From NCBI GenBank assembly GCA_910578215.1, contig CAJTPH010000008.1, forward strand, positions 1 through 27,301: a DNA stretch of 27,301 nt. The letters run 5' to 3'. Shown piece after piece: positions 9,537-19,290 of the stretch. The position numbers and the translations under genes are program-made. Positions within the stretch are counted from its first letter, which is position 1, and each line of letters opens with the position of its first letter. The DNA comes from an uncultured Acetatifactor sp. (lineage in GTDB: Bacteria; Bacillota; Clostridia; Lachnospirales; Lachnospiraceae). The notes under the pieces were generated by a model. The model made no database searches and was not told the DNA's origin. It was given only the letters and a program-made list of their open reading frames with translations.

Positions 9537-10817
9537 TCACATTTCAGCAAAATGCTCATTCAACATTGTAGCATCTGGCCGTATATTTTTTACTTCTTCA
9601 TATGAACTGTTCAACTCTTTAATAAGTGTTTGAATCAAAGAATCATTTGACTCAGCTTCAACATGAATAACATTTGCAGTAAGTTTTAGGTAATCTTTTT
9701 TCGCTTTGCAGAAAATGTATGACAGGAAACCATCTTCATCATCAAATCGGTAAAAATTCATTACATCTTTTTCAACTGTTTCAACCGAAACCAAATATTG
9801 ACCATTTTGATTATAAAAATTGTTTGATAACTCAAATGCTTCATTAACCATCTTTCGTAATTTGCCGTAAATTCGTTTATTGTGATCTATGGTACCCATC
9901 AAGACAGCTTCCGTGTATTTATTTTCACCTGCAATTAATAGTTCAAGCAGCTTTCCCAAATACGGATAAATAAACCAATGCTCACGTTCAAATTGATCCT
10001 TTATCGGAAAATCCTCCGAAAAATATCTGAATACTCTATCATCATTTGATTTCGCTATTTCTTTTATGACGTTTTCATTGTAATAGTTTTTACATTTTGT
10101 ATTAGGGTTCATATAACTGCATGCCTCATACAACGCAGGTACCTCACGCGCATGAAGGCAGTCCAACACTCCAAAATCACGATTTTCCATAGCTAACGCA
10201 ATCATTTTCTGTCTGAGTCCGCGCTCCTCACTGTGATATCTCAGCATTACGTCAAGCGTATCGTGGTAACCTATCTCGCGTCTTTTAATACTTGTCCCTG
10301 CTGCAAAACCAAAAACCCTGTCATGACAATCATATTTACTGTCATCCACAAACCAAATATAGCCGTTATCCATTAAATATTTCAAAAAATCATAATTTTT
10401 AAACTCAAGCGCATAGTCAATTACCGTTTTGTTATATTCGTCTGGGTTAAGTATAAGTTTATCTTTATGGTTAATATATTTATCCCACATAGCCTTGTCT
10501 TTAGAAAATGCAATTTCATAATTTGTGACATGCCCACTGATTGGGACAAAATGTCTTCCGGCACTTAAAATTTCTTCGCAGGATACATCGAGTAACTCGC
10601 AAAAAAATGGTAAGTCATAAACTTGAATTGCTTTATTTCCTCTTATAATTTGAGATATCCGATTCTGTAATTTTGCAATTAAGGAACCATCTTCCCAATC
10701 CGAACCACTGAGCTTAATGTAAGCTATGCAAAATTTTCGAACTTTATGGTATTTTTCCAGAATAAGTTTCTTAAGATATAAGCCGATTTCTTCGTTGTTT
10801 TTTTCTAAAATGAACAT
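9537..10817 (-). CDS. Protein with HTH-like N-terminus and ankyrin-like repeats
   Basis: Unrecognised 426-residue protein. The first ~85 residues read like a divergent Cro/CI helix-turn-helix (LQNRISQIIRGNKAIQVYDL then FFCELLDVSCEEIL). The following region has ankyrin-like helix pairs, the clearest being VIDYALEFKNYDFLKYLMDN at about 133-152, with further degenerate ones such as LALAMENRDFGVLDCLHARE-type text. The reading frame could start at a GTG at 10826, but GGGAGG abuts that codon. The ATG at 10817 sits eight bases after GGGAGG and is chosen. The gene is visibly more AT-rich than the GC-richer genes around 5-7.5 kb, a sign of separate acquisition. Function unknown; it may be a regulator or effector of the defence region. 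Confidence 0.78.
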   Translation of the reverse strand: MFILEKNNEEIGLYLKKLILEKYHKVRKFCIAYIKLSGSDWEDGSLIAKLQNRISQIIRGNKAIQVYDLPFFCELLDVSCEEILSAGRHFVPISGHVTNYEIAFSKDKAMWDKYINHKDKLILNPDEYNKTVIDYALEFKNYDFLKYLMDNGYIWFVDDSKYDCHDRVFGFAAGTSIKRREIGYHDTLDVMLRYHSEERGLRQKMIALAMENRDFGVLDCLHAREVPALYEACSYMNPNTKCKNYYNENVIKEIAKSNDDRVFRYFSEDFPIKDQFEREHWFIYPYLGKLLELLIAGENKYTEAVLMGTIDHNKRIYGKLRKMVNEAFELSNNFYNQNGQYLVSVETVEKDVMNFYRFDDEDGFLSYIFCKAKKDYLKLTANVIHVEAESNDSLIQTLIKELNSSYEEVKNIRPDATMLNEHFAEM

Positions 10818-11085
10818 ATATGGCACCTCCCGTACCTATATCTTAGTTTATGTCCGAAGAAAATGATAGACTGTATTTGTATATATAAAAAGCTTAAAAA
10901 AATAATGGACGTAAAAGTATATGCTTTTCGCATATATAAAGTATTTTTTTCTGTTTTCATCATGCCTTTCTGAATTCACTCATAACCGTATATTTTACAA
11001 TAATTTCATTTTTCCGTGAGCAGAAAACTATGCCGATAAATCGGTCAGCACATGAAATTTCAGTATACAATGATAAAAAACTAAA
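10818..11085. other. AT-rich intergenic gap
   Basis: Non-coding and AT-rich. It contains a 7-bp inverted repeat TATATGC/GCATATA (10918-10936) followed on the plus strand by a run of seven T from 10944. This could terminate a plus-strand transcript, although no plus-strand gene is present. A promoter for the upstream-reading HTH/ankyrin-like gene should lie here, but I could not pick one confidently. Confidence 0.4.
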
Positions 11086-11274
11086 TCACTGCTCCAAATC
11101 AGCTTCACGCAGATCAGGATAATTTTTAAGGTCAAGGAAGTCCAGCACATAGGTAGCTTTGATAATTTTCTCCGTCGAAAGTGGTTTCAGCAGCTTTTGC
11201 GCTCCTGCCATGACAGACTTATTATCCCGGCTTGCCAGTAAGCATTCATATAATGTGGATATCTGCCATTCCAA
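11086..11274 (-). pseudogene. Remnant of a DUF1016 (YhcG-type) PD-(D/E)XK nuclease gene
   Basis: A 62-codon stretch resembling the middle of DUF1016/YhcG nucleases: MEWQISTLYECLLASRD matches the usual W-S-x-R-x-L-x-x-Q-x-x-S-x-L-Y-E-R-x-x-x-S-K-D segment, and ATYVLDFLDL then LREADLEQ matches D-P-Y-V-L-E-F-L-x-L ... S-E-x-D-L-E-x-A. A stop codon follows immediately, so the C-terminal catalytic domain is absent. The N-terminal DUF1016_N domain is also missing, and no ribosome site precedes the ATG. It is therefore a decayed gene. Full-length members are about 330-360 residues and common in accessory regions. Confidence 0.55.
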
Positions 11275-11333
11275 TTGACTGCTTGCTTACATTTTTTATT
11301 TAATATTACTTTATTTATGTTATTTTGACTTTT

Positions 11334-11364
11334 TAAAAAACGGCTTCTCTACACTGAGAAGCCG
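11334..11364 (-). terminator. Rho-independent terminator, minus strand
   Basis: Perfect 9-bp stem CGGCTTCTC/GAGAAGCCG (11341-11364, 6-base loop). On the minus strand it is followed by TTTTTT. It lies about 90 bp past the stop of the M23 remnant and was probably the terminator of the original M23 gene. Confidence 0.75.
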
Positions 11365-11454
11365 CACAAATAATTTCCTTTATGAAAAACTCCACGCTAA
11401 CCACCGCCATCACACCCAAATCATAGCATGTATCCTAACATGATTATCCTGTTC

Positions 11455-11751
11455 CTACACATCCGGTATTCCTGCCATTCCCGGTTGCTCTGTATTCCTT
11501 CCTGCCTCATACTCCTCCACCGCCGGGTCCACAATATCCGTGGTCCTTTTCCACTCCTTCGTCCCCTCTACCTTCGCCGCAGGCTGAGTATGCTTCGCCA
11601 GGAACCTGGTCAGGGGTAAATATCGATCCAAATCTCGTTGTTTCCTTCCTTCTGGGACTCGTCAAAGATCAGCTGCAGCCCCCAGTGCAGGTGGGTGACT
11701 TCGATATTGTTCACGTTCTGCTTGGTGCTGTAGCCGGTGTGGCCCATATAG
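11455..11751 (-). pseudogene. Truncated, frameshifted 3' end of an M23 peptidase gene
   Basis: Plus-strand 11504-11751 aligns with 24207-24455, the last part of the intact M23 gene, with about 18 substitutions and one missing G (the G run at about 11611-11616). The missing base shifts the frame. The copy corresponds to residues from about Y266 onward: it keeps the region of the HLHWG motif but lacks H192, D196 and H241, so it cannot be active. The tail after EYEAGR differs from the intact gene and ends at a stop at 11455. Homology stops abruptly at 11751. Most differences fall where third codon positions would be, pointing to diverged orthologues and not a recent copy. Confidence 0.85.
11725..11751. 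other. Candidate left junction (direct repeat of 24429-24455)
   Basis: These 27 bases are identical to 24429-24455, and similarity ends immediately to the right of 11751. They are the longest perfect stretch near the breakpoint and could be the crossover site of the event that placed the 12.4-kb block here. No integrase gene is present inside the block. Confidence 0.5.
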
Positions 11752-11890
11752 GATTGTGTCAAGCACAGACTAAACTTTTTTAATAACCTTGTAACAATTT
11801 CTTCTAAGCCTCCTGAATAATTCTATCAATTACTCCCAACTAACAATTCCAAATGGCACAAACCCGGTATGGCTTTCTTCAAAGTACAAA

Positions 11891-12916
11891 TTAGTTACCA
11901 CCTTTTTCAATCATTTCTTTTATGGCTTTATCAAAATCAGATTCAATAGGCTGTTTTTTATTATAAATCTCATACTCTCCATAAGCCTTCGCGGAAGCTT
12001 TGCGATGTGATATGCTCCCATTGTCTCTTAGAATCTTATATTGTCTGAACTCAAGAAATGCATTAACACTTTTTTCAAACTCCGCCATAGTAAATACATT
12101 TTCCCGTTCAATCAAATCTTCGATATAATCAAAATATCCTGTGACTGCCCGTTCTAATTGCCGAATCTGCTTCTCTTCAAGATAATTTTTTGCAATTGAT
12201 ACATCGGATTTCAGAATTCTCCCATCTGGCGCATTCTTCCACGTCGTCAGCCCCATATGTTCCTTTTGATGATCCGCAGATTTATACACAATCTCTGCTG
12301 CAGTATGATTCGTTATCGCATAATGAAACTTATTCTGTATAGTAGCAAAAAAATGGTAAGCGACCTCGGAATCTCTTGTATAATCTATACTACACTCTGC
12401 AAATACATCCGTGATCTGCTGCCATATTCTGCGCTCACTTGCACGGATAGAGCGTACTCTTTCAAGAAGTTCCTTGAAATAATCTTTTCCAAAAGCAGTT
12501 TCCCCTTGCTTTAATCTCTCATCATCAAGCACAAAGCCCTTTTTTATATACTCTTTCAAGACTCGGGTTGCCCATATCCGAAATTGTGTGGCTTTTTTTG
12601 AGTTTACTCTGTAGCCAACAGATATTATTGCGTCAAGATTATAAAATCTTGTTTCAGCTATTTGCGTTTTTCCTTCCATTGCGCCATGCTGAGTGGTTGT
12701 TGCAAAAATTGCAACAACCACTGTTTCATTCAATTCGCCCGTAGCAAATATGTTTTTCAAGTGCCTGCTGATTCCAGACTTATCAATACCAAAAAGCTCA
12801 GCCATGGCCTTTTGGGTAATCCATAAATCTTCATCTTTTATATAGACATTGACTGATACATCGCCATCATCTGAATGGTACAACACCATTTGCATCTGTT
12901 TTGAAAAGTCAGACAT
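11891..12916 (-). CDS. RhuM family protein
   Basis: 341-residue protein of the RhuM family (PF13310), named from a Salmonella pathogenicity-island gene and often found in accessory and defence regions. The biochemical role is not established. Recognisable features in order: the N-terminal DLWITQKAMAELFGIDKSGI (KilA-N/BRO-like DNA-binding segment), the signature FYNLDAIISVGYRVNSKKAT then FRIWATRVLKEYI, and a Fic-like or helical C-terminal half ending SDFDKAIKEMI. The frame extends to a GTG at 13006 overlapping the helicase stop, but that has no ribosome site. ATG at 12916 follows GGAGGA and gives the family's usual length. It lies 86 bp after the giant helicase gene and may be read from the same transcript. 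It is AT-rich compared with the helicase gene. Confidence 0.9.
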   Translation of the reverse strand: MSDFSKQMQMVLYHSDDGDVSVNVYIKDEDLWITQKAMAELFGIDKSGISRHLKNIFATGELNETVVVAIFATTTQHGAMEGKTQIAETRFYNLDAIISVGYRVNSKKATQFRIWATRVLKEYIKKGFVLDDERLKQGETAFGKDYFKELLERVRSIRASERRIWQQITDVFAECSIDYTRDSEVAYHFFATIQNKFHYAITNHTAAEIVYKSADHQKEHMGLTTWKNAPDGRILKSDVSIAKNYLEEKQIRQLERAVTGYFDYIEDLIERENVFTMAEFEKSVNAFLEFRQYKILRDNGSISHRKASAKAYGEYEIYNKKQPIESDFDKAIKEMIEKGGN

Positions 12917-13002
12917 ATTTATTCCTCCAACATCAAACCATTTCCATACTCCCATATATTTCATCAAACCAATAACCAAACAAAGCATTCCAAATCTTTT
13001 AT

Positions 13003-16000
13003 TCACTTTATTTTCGCTCGGATCATCTCATCTGCTTTCGGCAACGCATATTTCAACAATTTATCCGCAAGGGCAATTCCCCCCTCCGGCAATAAATTGC
13101 TGCTTTCACTCCACATAGCCGGATAAACCACCACCCTGCTTGTCCGCCCCTGCATCTTGACATAATGCTGTCTTCCGTTACCGACAATCTTATACTCCGC
13201 TCCCATTGCGTTTAGCGGCTCCAGCAATTCTTCCTGCCGATCATAAGACAATTCAGATGGCAATTCAGAACTTTGACTCCACTTCATCAGCTCCAGCGCT
13301 GCTAACCGATCCAACAGTCCATGTGCTCGTTGATTCCAGTAATGCATCAGACATTCATGGCAGGCACTGTCGCACCCTGCTGGACAGCTTTCCAGAACCT
13401 TCCTTGTCTCTCCCATCAGCTCCCCAGTTCTTTCCGCCAATGCTGAACAATAACCCGCCCCGCTTGAAAGACTGTCAAACAGAAATACATCCACATACGC
13501 TTTCAAACCATCCTCCGAATATCGCAGCCGATATCCGCTTTTGATCTCATTAAATTCGATATCCAGCAGCCGGCCTCCGGCCAGAGTCATAGCCTCCGCC
13601 AAAGTCTGACCAGCCCTCCGTATCCAAAAACCGTAGGGACTGACATCGACCTGTCTCGCATCAAGCGTAATCTCATACACTACCATATCCGTTCTGAATT
13701 GATTGCCCAGATAAGTATTCACGACACTGCCCGCCGGATGCCGGCAATCATTATCAGCATATTGACCGCGATAAGGCTTGCTTATCTTCCTAAGTGACGC
13801 CTCATCGTCCCCCGGAACTGCCGCTCCACAATCCTTACATACCATAAACCCGGCGGTCTTCGGCCCCCTGTTTAAAATAATCAACGGATCATCAGCCCTT
13901 TTGGAATATCGCAGATTAGCAAAGCCAGCCGCCGTCTTCATCTCATTTTCCTTTGGCGTAATTGAATAACAAGGCTCTTCCGCATAAGTCATTTCCGCCT
14001 CAGCCTCCGCCTCCCTGGTCTTCATTCCATTGACCGGCGCAAATCCCCAAGGCTTTAACATCTTCCGATACCGAATTGTCTCCTTTCCGCAAAACGGACA
14101 TTTACTCTGCCTCTCCAGTCCCATCCAATTACAGGCGGCATCATTACAGTAATACAAATCCTTAAAATACTCCCTGCTCTTGCTCTCAAAATAAGGCCGG
14201 GCCGGATGTCCCTGCTCCTCTGGGCGAAATTTGGAATGAAAACTATAAATCCCGCCGGATTTGTATGTGACCTTATTGATCACCACCAAACGTCCGGGCG
14301 CATATTCACTGATCGCGATGTCCAAAGCGCGCTCCGGTTTCTGATCGATCTTTTTCCCGCTCTTCTTTTCCACATAAAAGCCCACAACATCTTTGGGGAA
14401 AGAATAGGTCGGGAAAATTCCCCTCTCCAGGAAAGCATACAGCACACTCTTCTCCTGTCCGTCCTCCTCCCGATATTCCTCCGGGAACTCCTCCACACTC
14501 TTTTTCAGTTTCTCCATCTGCCCCAAGATATCTTTCTTATATTCTTCCATATCGAAAGCTACCCCCTCCGGAATCAGCGTTTCCAGATCGAAATCCCGCT
14601 CTGTTTTCCCGCTGATAAAATCTCTGAACTTATCATAGTCCTCTTGAAAGAAACCGAATATACTCTCTTCGTCAGCACCTGTCCCCATTCGGTCAAAAAA
14701 CTCTGTGGTACAGATGATATTCAAATGCCGGTACGCCAGCTTTTTATTGTCGACATCTATCCACGGCGTTCGGGGAATACCGGAAATAATCTTTTCAGGA
14801 TTATGGAAATAATAACTGTCATGAGGCCTGTTGTCCGTATATGTAACAATTGTGGAAATTGCGGCGCTCCGCCTGCCCGCACGTCCTGCGCGCTGCTGAT
14901 AGTTTTCCCGCCTGGGCGGAATATTTCTCAGTCCCACCGCCGTCAATGACCCAATATCAATACCGACCTCCATAGTCGTAGTGCAGCTCAATATGTCTAC
15001 AGGACGATCATTGTCCACATGGACATTTTGAAATCTCATCTCAAAATCTTCCGTCGTCGACCAGGTTTTATGCCGTTGATCCTTATAGGAAAGCTGGGCC
15101 GTGTGCTCCTCTGTATTAATACGTGTCATCTGTGCCTGCGGATCACCGTGTACCGTTTCCAGAACAGGAGTCCTCCAGAAATTAATCCCTTTAAAATCCT
15201 CCCTTCCCATTTTTCTAGGAATCCCTTTCCCACAGTGTGCGCATCTTCCCCATAAAATAAAAGGAAACACACCGCTGCATCGAGGGCACTTATACCATTC
15301 ATGATTCTCACCAAAACGCAGTGTAATCATATTCAAATTGAGGTATTTGGAAGAGGTATGAACGCCTGGTGCCAGATATCTCCCCAATGCCCTTGTAATT
15401 ATACTAATCTGTGCCTTGGAGAATCCATGTGCCTCCAACATCTTCTTAATTCTCGGCGGCAATTTATCGGCATCCTCAATTCCCAGCCGAGGATACATGG
15501 TAATATTTTTTCTCACATCATCGTCAATTTTTGAACCGACGGCATACTGTGAAGTCATAATTTCCATAGCCCAGGCGGCAAACAACACCCTAAACTCTTC
15601 CGGCGACATCTCAACCCCGGCCTCTTCCAGGTCTTCTTTTATGTCCTCAAAGGTTTCATCATCCTCATCCGATTTACACGGTTCAACCCAACATAAACCA
15701 GCATCCGTCAATGAACGAAAATTGCTGCACAACTGCCGCAGCAAATGCTCATAATATTGATCTGGTATATGATCGAAACGATTATTTATGACGCTGGAAT
15801 ATTTTATCTTCTCTCCCTTCTTTTCATACAATTCCTCCATCTTCTTTAAATCTACCAGCAATTCCTCTTCATTATTACCATAGAAAAACCGCAGTCTGTT
15901 CTGATAGGCTACCTTCAGAAAAACGGCATATAAAATATTCAGCGCAGGTTCTTTTCCATTCCGCTTCGCCCACTCCTGCAGTTCAGCGGCGGCAACTGTC

Positions 16001-18258
16001 AACGCTTTTTTCATTGCCCACTCGTCCGCCGCACGGGTTAAGTCTTTCGCCAGAACAGCAGCACGCTGCCGACTATCCGAGAACAGCAAAACCTTTCGCC
16101 CCTCATTGGCTTTTCCCCTGTATTCAGGGACTGGAGGCTGTATATAAAACTGCTCCGACACCAAATTGAAAAAGGGTTCATTCCCCTTAATCACAAAATC
16201 CGTCGCCTCAAAACGCATCTTGTCACATTTGGGACAGATTCCGAACGTCAACAATTCTGGTCTTCCCTTGACTTTCATCTCCGAATATGCCACACGGATA
16301 CAGCACTCCTCCACATCCTCTTCCCCTGAATATATGTCCAAATGCCCTGTCAGCGCATTCAGATACGCCATATGCATATTCTTTGTAGGTCTAAAACTCC
16401 CGTCCTGAGGAATTGGATAGAAAAGCACTTCTTTTAGGTTATCCGTAAACTGAATCCCCGGCTCATTCCAGACAAAAGGATTCTGCTCTTCCGAAAAATC
16501 CATAAAACCACGTAAAAACAGTGCGCCGCAGGATCTCTCATTCAGCAGCTCATAGATCATACCGCCGCATTTACAACGCGTACCAGGCTTTCTCAGATAA
16601 ATCCGCCCCAATCCCAACTCCGAACTCTCATGACTTTTCTGTGTACAGGCCGGATTGGAACAGACATAAATTCCCTGCAATCCCCGAAACAGCATATGCA
16701 GCCTGGCCGGATACAATACTTTTCCCTCTGCGTTCCGTGCAAGCGGGGCTATGGACAACAATACGCTGGTGGCTTTCTCCGCCGCGGCCAGTTGTCCCTG
16801 GGGAAAAGCCCGTTTCACCAACTCCTGAAAGCTGACCGCATGCCCCCTGGTGTGTTTCATAATACGCAGCATGGGGGCGCATCTACGCAAACAATCATAC
16901 AGCCATATTTCCACCGTTTTTTCATCTTCCGAATTAAATGATATGGGAAAACCCACCCGCTCGGCAAAATCCAAAATTGCCGGATACCGCTGACACCACT
17001 CCTGCTGCAACGCATCCGTATCATAATCCGCCAAAACCTTCGGATCAAATTCTACGCCCTTCTCCCGGATTTCTTCTTCTGTTCCCTTAATCAGTATGAA
17101 CCTATTATCATTAACCCGCTGGGCGCTCAAATCACAGGCAAATTGACGAATTTCCTCCTTCTCCTCCCCTGGGGGAACGCTGGCACTGGTGAAGATAAAC
17201 TGCACCTGGCTGCGACTGATTCCCAGCTTATGCAACAATCTGCGCACCAACAGCGCAACCTCTCCGCCGGACGAACCATGATACATATGAGCCTCGTCAA
17301 TCACAAACAACAGCTTATGGCCCGGATCGCTGTCGAGCCAGTTCCTGGTTTTCTTCCAGATTTCTTTTTCAATGGGCCGCATCAGCATATATTCCAGCAT
17401 GGAATAGTTCGTTATCAATATATCTGGACAATACTGATGCATCTCATGTCGGGTTATCAGTTCCGCGTCCATGGGATCTGTCAGGTCATTCTCCTGCCTG
17501 CGCAGACGCTGAACAAAAGCCGCCAAATCCTTTTTAGAGGGATATTTCCCAAGCTTCCGAAGTTTTTCTTTCACCTCCTCTGACTGTCCGAGAATATCTT
17601 TCTCTATCGTATCCGCCAATTCCCGATTCTGCGCCTCCTCCGCCCTGCCGGAATACGGTGTACGTCCGGTATACATCCCAAACTGCGGAACTCTCCTTCC
17701 CGGAGCCATCTCATCCAACAGACTATGAAAGCCGTTTTCCTCATTGCCAATCATCCGGCGAAGTCTCCCAAGCTGATCTGATACCAACGCGTTCATCGGA
17801 TACAGCATAATGGCCCGCACCCCGCGAATCTCCCATGTTTCGGGGGAATTCATCTGTTCCAGTACCAGCTTACTCACCATCGGCCACATAAAACATTCCG
17901 TCTTTCCGGAGCCTGTGCCGGTGGCCACAAAAAGATCCTGTTCCTGATAAAATACCTCCAAAGCCTCCAACTGATGCTTATATGGATTCCTAAACACCCC
18001 TAATTTCCTCTCCGCCATTTTAAGAAGAATATTTTTGACATCCTCTGCAAGATGAGCCTGACGAAGTCCGTCTTCCACCTCCAAATATGCCGGATTCGCC
18101 TCTATGTATGGTTCCTGGAACACTGTTCCCACGCTCTGCAATTCCTTCTCACAGGCCCTGCGCAGGGCATCGTTTTTGCCAAGATATTCCGTGTTGATAT
18201 AATCCAACAGCCTGTTTGTAATCGCGTCATATGTGCTTTTCACCCCATATTTATCCAT
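13003..18258 (-). CDS. Giant DEAH-box helicase with DUF1998-type C-terminus (DruE-like)
   Basis: 1751-residue SF2 ATPase. Walker A TGTGSGKT is at residues 113-120. Motif II reads VIDEAHMYHGSSGGE (DEAH, about 320-325), motif III is FTSASV, and motif VI QRAGRAGRR lies near 1120, so both RecA-like domains look intact. Long insertions carry zinc-ribbon-like cysteine pairs (CPRC...CAHC near 990; CNDAAC...CPFC near 1370). The C-terminus has the DUF1998 cysteine cluster CPAGCDSACHECLMHYWNQR near 1630. Large helicases of this build include Druantia DruE, DISARM DrmA plus DrmB, and DpdJ. Size and the lack of the partner genes of the other systems make DruE the nearest analogue. The ATG overlaps the previous stop by 8 bp, with AGGAGGGGG upstream. 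It is the last gene of the four-gene operon. Confidence 0.88.
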   Translation of the reverse strand: MDKYGVKSTYDAITNRLLDYINTEYLGKNDALRRACEKELQSVGTVFQEPYIEANPAYLEVEDGLRQAHLAEDVKNILLKMAERKLGVFRNPYKHQLEALEVFYQEQDLFVATGTGSGKTECFMWPMVSKLVLEQMNSPETWEIRGVRAIMLYPMNALVSDQLGRLRRMIGNEENGFHSLLDEMAPGRRVPQFGMYTGRTPYSGRAEEAQNRELADTIEKDILGQSEEVKEKLRKLGKYPSKKDLAAFVQRLRRQENDLTDPMDAELITRHEMHQYCPDILITNYSMLEYMLMRPIEKEIWKKTRNWLDSDPGHKLLFVIDEAHMYHGSSGGEVALLVRRLLHKLGISRSQVQFIFTSASVPPGEEKEEIRQFACDLSAQRVNDNRFILIKGTEEEIREKGVEFDPKVLADYDTDALQQEWCQRYPAILDFAERVGFPISFNSEDEKTVEIWLYDCLRRCAPMLRIMKHTRGHAVSFQELVKRAFPQGQLAAAEKATSVLLSIAPLARNAEGKVLYPARLHMLFRGLQGIYVCSNPACTQKSHESSELGLGRIYLRKPGTRCKCGGMIYELLNERSCGALFLRGFMDFSEEQNPFVWNEPGIQFTDNLKEVLFYPIPQDGSFRPTKNMHMAYLNALTGHLDIYSGEEDVEECCIRVAYSEMKVKGRPELLTFGICPKCDKMRFEATDFVIKGNEPFFNLVSEQFYIQPPVPEYRGKANEGRKVLLFSDSRQRAAVLAKDLTRAADEWAMKKALTVAAAELQEWAKRNGKEPALNILYAVFLKVAYQNRLRFFYGNNEEELLVDLKKMEELYEKKGEKIKYSSVINNRFDHIPDQYYEHLLRQLCSNFRSLTDAGLCWVEPCKSDEDDETFEDIKEDLEEAGVEMSPEEFRVLFAAWAMEIMTSQYAVGSKIDDDVRKNITMYPRLGIEDADKLPPRIKKMLEAHGFSKAQISIITRALGRYLAPGVHTSSKYLNLNMITLRFGENHEWYKCPRCSGVFPFILWGRCAHCGKGIPRKMGREDFKGINFWRTPVLETVHGDPQAQMTRINTEEHTAQLSYKDQRHKTWSTTEDFEMRFQNVHVDNDRPVDILSCTTTMEVGIDIGSLTAVGLRNIPPRRENYQQRAGRAGRRSAAISTIVTYTDNRPHDSYYFHNPEKIISGIPRTPWIDVDNKKLAYRHLNIICTTEFFDRMGTGADEESIFGFFQEDYDKFRDFISGKTERDFDLETLIPEGVAFDMEEYKKDILGQMEKLKKSVEEFPEEYREEDGQEKSVLYAFLERGIFPTYSFPKDVVGFYVEKKSGKKIDQKPERALDIAISEYAPGRLVVINKVTYKSGGIYSFHSKFRPEEQGHPARPYFESKSREYFKDLYYCNDAACNWMGLERQSKCPFCGKETIRYRKMLKPWGFAPVNGMKTREAEAEAEMTYAEEPCYSITPKENEMKTAAGFANLRYSKRADDPLIILNRGPKTAGFMVCKDCGAAVPGDDEASLRKISKPYRGQYADNDCRHPAGSVVNTYLGNQFRTDMVVYEITLDARQVDVSPYGFWIRRAGQTLAEAMTLAGGRLLDIEFNEIKSGYRLRYSEDGLKAYVDVFLFDSLSSGAGYCSALAERTGELMGETRKVLESCPAGCDSACHECLMHYWNQRAHGLLDRLAALELMKWSQSSELPSELSYDRQEELLEPLNAMGAEYKIVGNGRQHYVKMQGRTSRVVVYPAMWSESSNLLPEGGIALADKLLKYALPKADEMIRAKIK

Positions 18259-19279
18259 GGCTCTCCCCCTCCTCTTTCAGTGCCAGCCCCAGCGCGCATA
18301 ATTGCGGTTCCACAAACCCCCATGCACAATTGTCCATATCCCACTCTAACCGGTCTGTCAAAGACCCACGGGGCCACGCATAAGTCTCCAACAGAGAATT
18401 TTCCTTCTGGGGCAGGCGGATCTTCAATTTCACGGAAACATGATCCCGATGCCGACATACCCGCACCAATACTGGATTGTTCACCATACGCCTCATGGCC
18501 GTCATAAACCGTCTGTGTTCCCCCATTTTCTGCAGGAACGGGGCGATCCGGTGTTTCATCAAATAATCCCCCTGCCGAAGAAGAAAATATTCATATCCGC
18601 TCTGAAAAATACTGCGGCGCGCCAGCCATATCCCCTCCACTGCAGCAGACCGTTCCGACTGCCAGCAGGAATAATTGTTACCTGATTTTCTATGCGCGTT
18701 AAAATACTGTATATCCTCCTCCGTACCCGCCGTTTTCCACCATGCGCATCGGATATACTCCCTAAACCATGCTGTGGCATCTTCAACCGCTTTGGAACCC
18801 GGCACAATATCCTCTTCCGTCCTCTGAATCATCGCTATACCCGAATACCACGCCCCCCGCAAGAGCGGCTCCCCCTTTATGCACTCCGCTCCGGCCGACA
18901 GCACAGTCCTGTTACTTTCCGCAAGAACCAGGTTTGTCCCAAAGCCAACCTGTAACAAATCGCCATGCCGGATTAATCTGCCAAGAAGTATCGAAACCGG
19001 TGTATCCGTATCCGGCGCCGTTTCAAACCACGGCGCAGATTCCGGAAACCTTTTCAGCATCTCATTCAAAACAGCAGTGCACTTACACAAAATATGCCTT
19101 CTGCTCACGCCCTGCGCATCCTCCTCCACAGGGGCGAGGGGCTGATCCAATGCGACCGCCTTTATCCAGCAGGCCAATGCCGAATACAAAACTCTGTTGC
19201 AATACTGTGTCGCGGATTCAGCCATATATCTGTCCATTCCCAAATCGGCAGCCATTGCCTGTAGAATTTCACTTTCCAT
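18251..19279 (-). CDS. Operon protein of unknown function, upstream of the helicase
   Basis: 342 residues, no family recognised. The protein is mixed alpha/beta, rich in Trp, Cys and Arg, with no membrane segment and no clear nuclease or ATPase motif. A Cys/His-containing basic stretch (MRRMVNNPVLVRVCRHRDHV) near the C-terminus could bind nucleic acid, but this is speculation. A GTG at 19294 overlapping the previous stop is possible. I prefer ATG at 19279 because AGGGGG precedes it at good spacing. The stop overlaps the helicase start, so translation is coupled to the helicase. By position it would match a DruD-type component, but I cannot confirm similarity. Confidence 0.8.
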   Translation of the reverse strand: MESEILQAMAADLGMDRYMAESATQYCNRVLYSALACWIKAVALDQPLAPVEEDAQGVSRRHILCKCTAVLNEMLKRFPESAPWFETAPDTDTPVSILLGRLIRHGDLLQVGFGTNLVLAESNRTVLSAGAECIKGEPLLRGAWYSGIAMIQRTEEDIVPGSKAVEDATAWFREYIRCAWWKTAGTEEDIQYFNAHRKSGNNYSCWQSERSAAVEGIWLARRSIFQSGYEYFLLRQGDYLMKHRIAPFLQKMGEHRRFMTAMRRMVNNPVLVRVCRHRDHVSVKLKIRLPQKENSLLETYAWPRGSLTDRLEWDMDNCAWGFVEPQLCALGLALKEEGESHG

Positions 19280-19290
19280 CCCCTGCCCCC

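Noticed and set aside
13003..18258. DISARM or Dpd assignment for the giant helicase
   Set aside because: No DrmA/DrmB split, no PLD protein (DrmC), no methylase, and no 7-deazaguanine insertion genes nearby.
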